The notes under the pieces were generated by a model. It was not told where the DNA came from. It did not search any database and saw only the letters and a program-made list of their open reading frames with translations. Shown here piece by piece: positions 1 through 9,779 of a stretch of 64,000 nucleotides of DNA (position 1 is its first letter; every line of letters starts with the position of its first letter). A program made the translations under genes and the position numbers. Location of the stretch: positions 124,001-188,000 of the forward strand of contig NZ_JAWQLY010000004.1 in NCBI RefSeq assembly GCF_033446685.1, written 5' to 3'. The DNA is from Modicisalibacter sp033446685 (GTDB taxonomy: Bacteria > Pseudomonadota > Gammaproteobacteria > Pseudomonadales > Halomonadaceae).

Positions 1-1
1 C

Positions 2-478
2 CTCAACAGCCGGGTCGACGACGCAGTCAGCGAAATCCACTATCAGCCGCACTGCAATATCGGCATGGCGGTGGACAGCCGGGTCGGCCTGCTGGTACCC
101 AACGTCAAGCGCGTCGAGCAATTGAGCCTGCTCGATGTCGCCCGCGAAGTGGCGCGGCTGACCGAGGCCGCCCGCGAGGGCCGGGTCAGCCAGGCGGATC
201 TCGCCGACGGCACGATCAGCATCTCCAACATCGGCGCGCTGGGCGGCACCTACGCGACGCCGATCATCAATCCGCCGGAGGTGGCGATCGTCGCACTGGG
301 CCGCACGCAGTGGCTGCCGCGCTTCGACGAGGCCGGACAGGTCGTCTCGCGGGCGATCATGACCATCACCTGGTCGGGGGATCACCGGATTATCGACGGC
401 GGCACCATCGCGCGCTTCTGCAACCAGTGGAAGGGCTATCTCGAGGACCCGCAAGCGATGCTGCTCGAGATGCATTGA
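2..478 (+). CDS. 2-oxoacid dehydrogenase E2 (dihydrolipoamide acyltransferase), C-terminal part
   Basis: This is the last 158 codons of a gene that begins before the window. The visible part is the catalytic acyltransferase domain of a lipoamide-dependent E2 subunit, which moves an acyl group from lipoyl-lysine to CoA in the pyruvate or branched-chain 2-oxoacid dehydrogenase complex. The signature is DHRIIDGG near the C-terminus, which holds the catalytic His, together with the strand ISISNIGALGGTYATPIINPPEVAI typical of the family in its NIGALGG and PPEVAI parts. The HRIIDG form and the short C-terminus fit a branched-chain (BkdB-type) or stand-alone E2, but lipoyl and E1/E3-binding domains lie outside the window, so the substrate class is inferred only. 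The next gene starts 22 bases downstream on the same strand. Confidence 0.9.
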   Translation, partial: LNSRVDDAVSEIHYQPHCNIGMAVDSRVGLLVPNVKRVEQLSLLDVAREVARLTEAAREGRVSQADLADGTISISNIGALGGTYATPIINPPEVAIVALGRTQWLPRFDEAGQVVSRAIMTITWSGDHRIIDGGTIARFCNQWKGYLEDPQAMLLEMH

Positions 479-500
479 GCCGCTCACCCGGAGCGTCGTC

Positions 501-2348
501 ATGGCCAAGGAAACCCTGGAGCAGTTCTACATACCCGAAGAGCAGTCGATCTATCTGCTCAGCCATGACGACGCCCGCAAGCTCAAGGATTGGGTGGCGC
601 TGTGCCGTGGCCAGCTCGAACAGCTCGGCTATCGTGACATCGAGCTGGTGGGCAAGGGCGCCTACGGCTTCGTGTTCGCCGGGTCGCTGCCGCAGAATGA
701 AGGGCGCGACGCCGAGCATGTCTTCAAGTTCTCGCGGATCACCCTGCCGCAACACCTGCAGGATCGCCTCGAGGAGGAGGCGTTCATGCTCGAGCAGGTC
801 GATCATCCCCGGGTGCCCCGGCTGATCGCCTACCAGCGCCTCAATCGCCAGTCGATCCTGGTCATGGAGCGCGCGCCGGGGATCAATCTCGAGGAGTACT
901 CGCTGCGCCACGGTCGGCTGTCGCCGCGACTGGTGGTGCGCATCGCCGCCCAACTGGCCGACATCCTGCGACATCTGCGCCGCGAGAACGGCCCGCACGC
1001 GCGGCCGATCGTGCATGGCGACATCAAGCCCTCGAACCTGGTCTTCGACCCGGCCACCGAGCGCATCGCGCTGATCGACTGGGGCTCGTCGGTATTCGCC
1101 CAGCTGGACGCCGCCCAGCAGTTCGTGACCGCCAACGTCATGCAGTTGATGTCCGCCGATCTGCAGCACACCAACGCGCGGCTCGGCGACGTCTACTTCA
1201 TCGGCGACGAGCAGCTGAACGGCGCCTTGTCGTCGCCGCGCTTTGACGAGCAGGGCGTGGCGGCCACGCTGTATGCGCTGGCCTCGGCGCAGTCGTGCCG
1301 CTTCGGTCACCGGGCGATTCCGCCCACCGCGCTGGGCCTGCCCGTGGAGTTCGCACGCATGCTCGAGGCGATGCTCGAGCCCGATCCGGCGCGACGTCAC
1401 CGGGCCGGCGACTATTTCATCAGCGAGATGCCTCGCCTGGCGCGGCTGGTGATGCTTGACCTGGCCGAGCCGGCGGAAACTGCGCGGGTGCCGGTGTGGG
1501 TCAGGCCCAGCAACCGCGAGATCGATACCGTGGTCTACAGCTCGCGCAAGTCTTTTTTGCGCGAGGAGGCCGCCAGCGACACCCTGAGCGCGGTCAACGA
1601 CGTCCAACTCGACCGCTACTACAAGAACTTCATGCAGGGCATGGGCGAGACCGAGAAGGCGTTCCTCGCCGCGGTCAGCCGGCTCGGTCGCTATCCGGTG
1701 GTCGGCGGCCTGGCGGTGCGCTGGGAAAGCGACGGCGTGTACATCGACAGCGTGCTCAACCTGCACGATCTCGAGCTCAAGACGGCGTTCGTCGCGGCGG
1801 TCAACAACATGGTTTCGCTGGCGCGGGCGATCTATCGCCGCGGGGTATTCAAGAGCTGCCTGTTCAACGCCCGCGACACCCTGCATATCGACCGCGCCAC
1901 GCCGCAGGCGCCCTTCGAGCCCGAAACGGGGCTGGCGCTGCCCTACGAGGTCAGCGCGGCGCCCGATCTCGAGGATCACACCCGGGTCCACTCCTATTTC
2001 GAGGATGGCCCCGATCCCGAGGAGTTCCTGCAACTGCCGGCGGCGATCATGGCTCAGCTCGAGGCGCTCAACGCCATCCATCACACCGGGCTGATCATCT
2101 TCGAGGCCTTGCCCACCCACCTCAAGATCCACAGCTACTACCGGCTGCTCGATCCTGCCCGCGAGGCCGAATTCCGCGCCTGTCTCGATGCGATGCTGGC
2201 GGCGGTGCCGAGCATCAACGGGCTGGGCGTGTCGGGCTACATGAAGATGCCCTACAAGGACACCAAGGTGTTCTCGCATATCGAGCGGCTACCGGCGCGT
2301 TTCTACCCCAGGGATCCGCGTAACGAAGCGCCGCTGGCGAACGCTTGA
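501..2348 (+). CDS. Serine/threonine protein kinase-like protein with a large unassigned C-terminal region
   Basis: The 615-residue product has a eukaryotic-type kinase core. A glycine loop (GKGAYGFVFAG) lies at about residues 51-61, the ATP-anchoring Lys is probably K76 (HVFKF), the catalytic loop is HGDIKPSNL at 172-180, and the metal-binding motif is DWG at 193-195 instead of the usual DFG. HGD replaces HRD, as in many bacterial kinase-like proteins. The key acidic residues are present, so activity is plausible. Residues from about 320 to the end form a second region that I cannot assign. It has no transmembrane segment or PASTA-like repeat, so the protein should be cytosolic. ATG 501 follows a GGAG about 10 bases upstream. 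It may be co-transcribed with the E2 gene, but a functional link is not evident. Confidence 0.82.
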   Translation: MAKETLEQFYIPEEQSIYLLSHDDARKLKDWVALCRGQLEQLGYRDIELVGKGAYGFVFAGSLPQNEGRDAEHVFKFSRITLPQHLQDRLEEEAFMLEQVDHPRVPRLIAYQRLNRQSILVMERAPGINLEEYSLRHGRLSPRLVVRIAAQLADILRHLRRENGPHARPIVHGDIKPSNLVFDPATERIALIDWGSSVFAQLDAAQQFVTANVMQLMSADLQHTNARLGDVYFIGDEQLNGALSSPRFDEQGVAATLYALASAQSCRFGHRAIPPTALGLPVEFARMLEAMLEPDPARRHRAGDYFISEMPRLARLVMLDLAEPAETARVPVWVRPSNREIDTVVYSSRKSFLREEAASDTLSAVNDVQLDRYYKNFMQGMGETEKAFLAAVSRLGRYPVVGGLAVRWESDGVYIDSVLNLHDLELKTAFVAAVNNMVSLARAIYRRGVFKSCLFNARDTLHIDRATPQAPFEPETGLALPYEVSAAPDLEDHTRVHSYFEDGPDPEEFLQLPAAIMAQLEALNAIHHTGLIIFEALPTHLKIHSYYRLLDPAREAEFRACLDAMLAAVPSINGLGVSGYMKMPYKDTKVFSHIERLPARFYPRDPRNEAPLANA

Positions 2349-2441
2349 TGCGAACCGACTGCCCGCCGATTTAACTCATGCTAAATACATGCGCACGGGG
2401 GAAGCGTAGCCTCAGGCGAGTCGCCAGGAGGGCGACAGGCA

Positions 2442-2522
2442 ATGACGAGACGGCGTTGCTGGGGCCTGCCTCCCCATCTACGTTTACAGGACGAACGGCG
2501 GCGCCGCATCACAGCAGACTAA
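2442..2522 (+). other. Possible 26-codon leader ORF upstream of ectD
   Basis: An ATG at 2442 follows AGGAGG (2426-2431) and opens 26 codons rich in Arg, ending in TAA at 2520-2522, 14 bases before the ectD start. The AGGAG sits in the loop of a small hairpin with stem GTCGCC/GGCGAC (2420-2425 and 2431-2436). A leader peptide or translational coupling upstream of an osmotically controlled gene is conceivable. One short ORF in GC-rich DNA can also arise by chance, so this is only a candidate. Confidence 0.2.
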
Positions 2523-2536
2523 TGGAGGAGTTTGCG

Positions 2537-3442
2537 ATGAAAGAGACTCAAGACCTGTTCCCGACTCGCCTGGAGCGCAAATTGGGGATGTTCGAGCGTA
2601 TCGACCCGGTGGTCCATAGCGAAGGCGAGCAACGCAAGGGCCCGCTCAGCGAAGAGCAGCTCGACGAGTTCGACCGCAAGGGCTTTCTGTCCTTCGAGAG
2701 CTTTTTCAGCTCGGAGGAGATGGAAGCCTTCCTGCAGGAGCTGCGCGATTACGAGAGCGACGAAGACCTCAAGCTGTCCGAGGGCACCGTCCTCGAGCCC
2801 GGCAAGGAGGAGATTCGCTCGATCTTCGGCATCCACGAGGTGTCCGAGCGCTTCAGCCGCCTGACCCGCGACCCGCGCCTGCTGGCGATGGTCCAGCAGA
2901 TCCTCGGCGGCGACGCCTACATCCACCAGTCGCGCATCAACTACAAGCCCGGCTTCAAGGGCAAGGGCTTCGACTGGCACTCGGACTTCGAGACCTGGCA
3001 CAGCGAGGACGGCATGCCGCGCATGCGCTCGGTGAGTTGTTCGATCATCCTCACCGACAACGGTGAGTTCAATGGCCCGCTGATGCTGGTGCCCGGCTCT
3101 CACAAGTACTTCGTGCCGTGTGTAGGGCGCACGCCCGAGGACAACTACAAGGAGTCGCTGAAGAGCCAGGACATCGGCGTGCCGGACGACGCCAGCCTGC
3201 GCGATTTGATGGTCCTGGGTGATATCGAGGCGCCCAAGGGGCCCGCCGGTTCGCTGGTGATGTTCGAGTGCAACACCATGCACGGTTCGAACATCAACAT
3301 GTCGTGCTGGCCGCGCAGTAACCTGTTCTTCGTCTACAACAGCGTCGACAACACGCTGCACGATCCGTACTGCGGCAACCGTCCGCGCCCCGAGTTTCTG
3401 GCCAACCGCAAGGACTGGCGGCCGCTGACGCCGGCCGAGTAA
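2537..3442 (+). CDS. ectD: Ectoine hydroxylase
   Basis: EctD is a cytosolic Fe(II)/2-oxoglutarate-dependent dioxygenase that converts the compatible solute ectoine to 5-hydroxyectoine. The family signature is clear: FDWHSDFETWHSEDGMP around residues 146-162 carries iron ligands H148 and D150, and the third ligand is H249 in NTMHGSN. NGPLMLVPGSH and HQSRINYKPGF are also typical. Length is 301 residues, normal for EctD. ATG 2537 was chosen because GGAGG lies at 2524-2528. An in-frame ATG at 2522 lacks that spacing, and the longer reading from 2378 has no family support. The gene stands alone, away from ectABC, as is common in Halomonadaceae, and is followed at once by a terminator. Confidence 0.96.
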   Translation: MKETQDLFPTRLERKLGMFERIDPVVHSEGEQRKGPLSEEQLDEFDRKGFLSFESFFSSEEMEAFLQELRDYESDEDLKLSEGTVLEPGKEEIRSIFGIHEVSERFSRLTRDPRLLAMVQQILGGDAYIHQSRINYKPGFKGKGFDWHSDFETWHSEDGMPRMRSVSCSIILTDNGEFNGPLMLVPGSHKYFVPCVGRTPEDNYKESLKSQDIGVPDDASLRDLMVLGDIEAPKGPAGSLVMFECNTMHGSNINMSCWPRSNLFFVYNSVDNTLHDPYCGNRPRPEFLANRKDWRPLTPAE

Positions 3443-3456
3443 GCGCGGCAGCTTCC

Positions 3457-3483
3457 AAGGGCACCCGCCGGGGTGCCTTTTTT
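3457..3483 (+). terminator. Rho-independent terminator of ectD
   Basis: A 7-bp perfect stem GGCACCC/GGGTGCC (3460-3466 and 3471-3477) with loop GCCG is followed by a run of six T. It begins 15 bases after the ectD stop codon. Confidence 0.9.
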
Positions 3484-3592
3484 ATGCTCGGTTGGCTGAC
3501 CACGGATGAAGAAATCGTGGCGAATCGGTACAATCGCGCACTTTTGCCGCTCGGCCATTCTCGCGCCGGCTCCTCTTCGATTGGACCCTTCA

Positions 3593-5172
<1,580 letters not shown>

Positions 5173-5182
<10 letters not shown>

Positions 5183-6201
5183 TCGTTACCGGGTGTGGCG
5201 TGCCAGACGTCGTGCCACTCCCAGCCATCCTCTCTGACATAGGCCAGCAGCAGCTTCTGGCGCTCCAGCGACGTCAGGTAGTCGTGTAGCTCGGCGGCGC
5301 TCTTCGCGACCCCTGGCAAGGCCGCGTAGGCCTCGAGTTCGGGAATCGGCGGCGCCTCGCCGGCCGGGCGGATGAACGATCTGCCCAGCGTATCCAGGAA
5401 CTGATCGAGTACCTGCTGGGTGATCTTGAGTTGCGTGCGCGTCGTCGAGTCGACTTCGGGGCAGGCGAAACAGACCAGCGACAGCGACTGATAAAGCCGC
5501 GCCAGGGCCAGGGGCAGCGCCTTGTCGCTATCGGCGGCGTGATAATAGTGCAGGATGGGAAACGCCAGGTGTTGCTGTCCCACCAGGCCGATCGACTGCT
5601 GCAACTGCTGAAGTTGGTTGCTCAGGCTCTGGTATGTGCCTTCGTCGGCGGTCGATTCGAGAAGGCGCTGCGGTGTTTGCCCCAATGCGCTGATCGCCAG
5701 CGCCACCTGGCGCTTTTGGGTGACGTTCGAGACGATGTTGAGAATGTAGGTAATGGCCAGTGTGAACAGGAAGAAACCGCTGGCGGCGGCCAGCGCGGGC
5801 GGAATGCGCCATGCGTCATTGCCGGGTACGTAATCTCCATAGCCCAGCGTGGTGAGGGTGTAGCCGGCGTAGTAGGCCCGCTGGAAAAGATCGGCCGTCA
5901 CCTGCGACGTGGAGTTGACCACGGCCTGTGGCGAGCCGCAGAACAGCAGGAACCAACCGAGCCAGGCGGCAAAGAGCCAGAAAACGATCAGCGAAACCGT
6001 GATCCACGCTCCGGAAGCGGCCAGCAGCGCGTGGCTGTCATAGCGACGGCTGATGCGCAGCAACAGGAGCCATACGGCGTTCATCAGGTGATTGGTAATG
6101 GGGCCGGCACTCGATGCCGACAGGGTGGTACGAATGGCATCGTAAAGGACCAGTAGAATGAGTACAGCGCCCAGACTGCCGGCTAGCGTACTTCCGATCA
6201 T
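5173..6201 (-). CDS. Potassium-channel-like membrane protein (2TM pore)
   Basis: The 342-residue product has a first hydrophobic helix at about 5-22, a second around 64-88, a pore loop with the K+ selectivity signature TLGYGD at 118-123, and a further helix at about 136-158. It should sit in the inner membrane and conduct K+. The C-terminal 180 residues are soluble and Gln/Leu-rich. They show no Rossmann GxGxxG motif, so this is not an RCK-gated channel of the usual kind. ATG 6199-6201 is preceded by GGAGGCCTT. In a halophile a K+ channel fits osmotic or potential control, but that is inference. The 3' end overlaps ybiT on the opposite strand by 10 bases. Confidence 0.85.
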
Positions 6202-6316
6202 TTAAGGCCTCCTTGCCCGTTTATCCATGATGCGCGTGTCGCGTGAAGGATATTGGCGCGTCCTGTGCGCCACAGCGTATGGTGAACCGTAGAATCAAGC
6301 CGAAGGAAAGCCAACC

Positions 6317-6910
6317 GTGACCGATCAGAGAGTTCGTTTTCAAGCCGCCCTCGAGCGGCTGGACGCCCTGCATGCCGAAGACCCGCGACTGGAGCGGACC
6401 GCCGACGGCGAACAGCTTCCCTACGAGTTGCGTTACGCCCGCTGGATGAGCGAGTGGCTGGAGCGTGTCGCGCCCGAGGCTTCCGAGGCGCTGCAACTGG
6501 CGGTGCGCGCCCAGCACCTGCAACGCTGGCAGATCCCGCGCGACGACTATCCCCGCGATCGCCCGGGCTATCTTGCCTGGCGCCGCGAACTGGGGCGTTG
6601 CCAGGCCGAGACTGCCGCCGCGGTGCTGCGCGAGAGCGGCTATGACGAGGCCAGTTGCGAGCACGTCGCGCAGATGATCCGCAAGGAACGTCTGCGCAGT
6701 GACCCCGATGCCCAGGCGCTCGAGGATACCGCCTGCCTGGTGTTTCTCGACCGCGAATTCGAGGACTTCGCCAGCCGCCACGACGACGACAAGTTGATCC
6801 GCATTCTGCGCAAGACCTGGCACAAGATGTCGCCGCGCGGCCATGAATTGGCGCTGACCATCACCCTGTCGCCGCGTTCGCGTCAGTTGCTCGAGCGCGC
6901 CCTGGCCTGA
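6317..6910 (+). CDS. DUF4202 family protein
   Basis: A 197-residue soluble protein that I place in the DUF4202 family from its characteristic blocks: LAVRAQHLQRWQIPRDDYPRD, then ALEDTACLVFLDREFEDFA, then DDDKLIRILRKTWHKMSPRGHE. The conserved His, Asp and Glu residues suggest a metal-dependent, HD-like helical fold, but no reaction is known to me. It stands between convergent and divergent neighbours, so it is probably transcribed alone. Start ATG 6317 (listed first Met, in-frame GTG-ACC codon context) leaves the family N-terminus complete. Confidence 0.8.
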   Translation: MTDQRVRFQAALERLDALHAEDPRLERTADGEQLPYELRYARWMSEWLERVAPEASEALQLAVRAQHLQRWQIPRDDYPRDRPGYLAWRRELGRCQAETAAAVLRESGYDEASCEHVAQMIRKERLRSDPDAQALEDTACLVFLDREFEDFASRHDDDKLIRILRKTWHKMSPRGHELALTITLSPRSRQLLERALA

Positions 6911-6924
6911 GCCTCAAGCGCCGC

Positions 6925-8574
6925 TCAGCGCAGCTTGGTCAGGCGTAGTTCGGCGACCTCGGCCGGCGGGTGGAAGCTGTCGGGGTCGGCATTTTGCCAG
7001 AAGCGCTGGAAGACGCTGTGCTCGGGAGTCCCATGCAGCAGTTCGCCCGGCTCGAGGTAGGAATAGAGCATCGATAGCGACTGGATCTCTGAGCGCGATA
7101 CCCGGCGTAGCACGTGTTCCGGCCCCAGCTCCTCGGTGCTGTTGAGGCCCGCCGCGCCGAGCATCTCGGCCAGCGCGGCGAGGGTGTTGGCATGGAAATG
7201 GTAAACGCGCTGGGTCTTGTCCTCGATATCGAGCTTGCGACCGCGGCGCGGGTTCTGAGTCGCCACGCCGCTCGGGCAACGGTCGGTATGGCAGGACATC
7301 GACTGGATGCAGCCCAGCGCGAACATGTAGCCGCGGGCGGCATTGCACCAGTCGGCGCCCAGCGCGATGGTCCGCGCGATGTCGAAGGCGCTGACGATCT
7401 TGCCGGCCGCGCCGACACGGATGTGCTCGCGCAGATTGGCACCCACCAGGGTGTTGTGAACCAGCAGCAGCGCCTCGGTCAAGGGCATGCCCAGGCGGTT
7501 GATGAACTCGAGCGGGGCGGCCCCGGTGCCACCTTCACCGCCGTCGACGACGATGAAGTCGGGGTGCGTGCCGGTCACCTGCATGGCCTTGACCAGGCCG
7601 AACCACTCCCATGGGTGGCCGATGGCCAGCTTGATGCCCACCGGCTTGTCCCCCGACAGCTCGCGCAGCCGCTCGATGAAGGCCAGCATCTCGCGCGGCG
7701 TGGTGAAGGCGGTGTGTCCGGCCGGTGAAATCACGTCGCGATGCACCGGCACGCCGCGGGTGGCGGCGATTTCCGGGGTCACCTTGGCTGCCGGCAGGAT
7801 GCCGCCGTGGCCGGGCTTGGCGCCTTGCGAGAGCTTGATCTCGATCATCTTGACTGCCTCGAGCGTGGCGTTCTCGGCGAAACGCTCCTCGCTGAAGCTG
7901 CCGTCGTCGTTGCGACAGCCGAAGTAGCCCGAGCCGATCTCCCAGACCAGGTCGCCGCCGCGACGATGATAGGGCGAGATCGCGCCCTCGCCGGTGTCGT
8001 GGTAGAAGCCGCCGAGCCGCGCGCCACCGTTCAATGCGCTGATCGCGTTGGCCGACAGCGAACCGAAGCTCATCGCCGAAATGTTGAACACGCTCGCCGA
8101 GTAGGGCCTGGCACGCGCCGCACCGATGGTCACGCGAAAATCGTGGGCCGAGAGATGGTGTGGCTGCAGGGAGGGGCTGATCCACTCGTAGCCCTCGGCG
8201 TACAGGTCCTGCACCGAACCGAAGGCTTTCTTGTCGACCACGTTCTTGGCGCGCTGATAGATCACCGAGCGCTGCTCGCGGGAGAACGGGCGCTCGTCGG
8301 TATCGGACTCGATGAGGTACTGGCGGATTTCCGGGCCGATCGCCTCGAGCGAATAGCGGATATGCGCGAGGATCGGATACAGGCGGCTCACCGTATGACG
8401 CCGCTGCAGCAGATCGTAGCTGCCCAGCGCGACGAGCAGCGCGAACGCCAATGCGGCCCAGCCCCAAGTGGACGACAGCATGCTTGCCGCCAACGACACG
8501 ACGAGCCCGACGATGCTCGCCAGGTAGGTGGCGTAGCGTAACGGCAGGCGACTCAGCAGCGAGGGGCCGGTCAT
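6925..8574 (-). CDS. FMN-binding glutamate synthase family protein, membrane-anchored
   Basis: The 549-residue product has two N-terminal hydrophobic segments (about 12-32 and 36-52) followed by a glutamate-synthase-like FMN barrel. Recognisable blocks are SAMSFGSLSANAISALNGGARLGG in its MSFGS part, SQGAKPGHGGILPAAKV, VDGGEGGTGAAPLEF and the cysteine-containing GCIQSMSCHTDRCPSGVATQ, which in this family is next to the FMN/Fe-S site. The glutaminase domain and the beta subunit of classical GltBD are absent and no partner gene is adjacent, so it is unlikely to be the assimilatory enzyme. Proteins of this type are usually annotated only by homology and the true substrate is unknown. ATG 8572-8574 is the first codon of the hydrophobic N-terminus. 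Confidence 0.88.
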   Translation of the reverse strand: MTGPSLLSRLPLRYATYLASIVGLVVSLAASMLSSTWGWAALAFALLVALGSYDLLQRRHTVSRLYPILAHIRYSLEAIGPEIRQYLIESDTDERPFSREQRSVIYQRAKNVVDKKAFGSVQDLYAEGYEWISPSLQPHHLSAHDFRVTIGAARARPYSASVFNISAMSFGSLSANAISALNGGARLGGFYHDTGEGAISPYHRRGGDLVWEIGSGYFGCRNDDGSFSEERFAENATLEAVKMIEIKLSQGAKPGHGGILPAAKVTPEIAATRGVPVHRDVISPAGHTAFTTPREMLAFIERLRELSGDKPVGIKLAIGHPWEWFGLVKAMQVTGTHPDFIVVDGGEGGTGAAPLEFINRLGMPLTEALLLVHNTLVGANLREHIRVGAAGKIVSAFDIARTIALGADWCNAARGYMFALGCIQSMSCHTDRCPSGVATQNPRRGRKLDIEDKTQRVYHFHANTLAALAEMLGAAGLNSTEELGPEHVLRRVSRSEIQSLSMLYSYLEPGELLHGTPEHSVFQRFWQNADPDSFHPPAEVAELRLTKLR

Positions 8575-8805
8575 GAGGCGGTGTCTCCAGTCGGTGAATG
8601 AGCCGACCAGTCAAATGCAGCATGCTCGCTAATGCAAGCTCGCTGCGCCGGCGGCCGGCTCGATGCGCAGCTACTCGCACATTGCCTACGCGTGTGCCGT
8701 TGCCGCCTGCGCCGATGGTTGCGCGCTTTGCTGGCTCGGCTAGCCTTGTTGATGACGACCGTTATTCGGCGAAACAACTAGGCGCAACAACGCGGAGGCG
8801 TCACG

Positions 8806-9006
8806 ATGACCCAGGATTCGACAACCCCGGCATCGCCCTGGTGGCTACAGGCCGGCGACGAGGAGTGCCCCTCCTGTCTGCGTCGCTACCACGTCGATGC
8901 GGGCTATTACTGTGTCCACTGCGACCAGCCGATCTGCCCGTTCTGCGTGGTCGAGTTGCGTGAAAGCCGCGAGACCGTCTGCCCCGGTTGCCAGGAGGAG
9001 GCGTAA
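8806..9006 (+). CDS. Small Cys-rich (zinc-ribbon-like) protein leading the Ku operon
   Basis: A 66-residue protein with four Cys pairs: CPSC, CVHC, CPFC and CPGC, plus several His. This is a compact treble-clef or double zinc-ribbon pattern, likely to bind two Zn ions. An RBS (CGGAGG, about 8793-8798) precedes ATG 8806. Its TAA overlaps the ATG of the first Ku gene (TAATG at 9004-9008), so it is translationally coupled to Ku. That suggests a role with Ku in DNA end binding, but I know of no characterised homologue and the function is inference from position. Confidence 0.75.
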   Translation: MTQDSTTPASPWWLQAGDEECPSCLRRYHVDAGYYCVHCDQPICPFCVVELRESRETVCPGCQEEA

Positions 9007-9779
9007 TGGCCGCTCGCGCGATGTGGCGTGGCACGCTGCGCTTCGGCCAGGCATGCGTGCCGGTCAAGCTCTACGCCGCGGTGGCCGATCGCAGCGTGCA
9101 CTTTCGCCTGTTGCACCGCAAGGACCGCGCCCCGGTCCGCCAGGTCATGGTCGAGCCCGAGGCCGAACAGGTCGTGCCGTATGGCGAGAGCCAGCGCGCC
9201 TATCCCACCGAGCAGGGCAGCCTGGTGATGCTAGGCCGCGACGAACTCGCCGAACTCGAGCCCGAATCCTCGCGCGAGATCGCCGTCGAGCATTTCCTGC
9301 CGGCCCACAGTATCGACCATCGCTGGTACAGCCGGCCTTATTATTTGGGCCCCGACGGTGACGAGGACGCCTATTTCGCGTTGATCGAGGCGCTCGAGGA
9401 CAGTCGGCGCGAAGGCCTGGCAAGCTGGGTGATGCGCCGCAAGACCTATCATGGGGCGCTGCGCCTTCACGACGGCTACCCGATGCTGATCGCGCTTCGC
9501 CATGCCGATGAGGTGGTCTCGGCGGATACGCTGCAGGCCCCCTCCGGCGCTACCCTCAAGGACAAGGAGCTGCGCATGGCGCAGCAGCTGATCGATACCC
9601 TCGAGGCACCCTTCGAGCCGACCGAGTATCAGGACGATTACCGCGAGCGGGTACTCGAAATGATCGACGACAAGCGGCGCGGCAAGCACGTCAAGGTCAC
9701 TCCGCTGCGCCGGCCCAAGCCATCCAAGGATCTCACCCAGGCGCTGGAAGCCAGCCTCAAGGAGGTCGGCCATGGCTGA
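9006..9779 (+). CDS. Ku protein (first copy), bacterial non-homologous end joining
   Basis: The 257-residue product has the bacterial Ku core: it begins MWRGTLRFGQACVPVKLY, has the hallmark HFLPAHSIDHRWYSRPYYLGP block, and ends in the dimer region DYRERVLEMIDDKRRGK. Ku forms a ring on double-strand DNA ends and recruits LigD. ATG 9006 overlaps the previous stop codon, and the longer reading from 8988 would run through the zinc-ribbon gene. Its own stop overlaps the start of the second Ku by 8 bases (9772-9779). The C-terminus is short, unlike its neighbour. Confidence 0.93.
   Translation: MAARAMWRGTLRFGQACVPVKLYAAVADRSVHFRLLHRKDRAPVRQVMVEPEAEQVVPYGESQRAYPTEQGSLVMLGRDELAELEPESSREIAVEHFLPAHSIDHRWYSRPYYLGPDGDEDAYFALIEALEDSRREGLASWVMRRKTYHGALRLHDGYPMLIALRHADEVVSADTLQAPSGATLKDKELRMAQQLIDTLEAPFEPTEYQDDYRERVLEMIDDKRRGKHVKVTPLRRPKPSKDLTQALEASLKEVGHG

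Noticed and set aside
3487..3540. Possible ybiT promoter with TACAAT at 3529-3534
   Set aside because: Only the -10 is good; no -35 at suitable distance was found.
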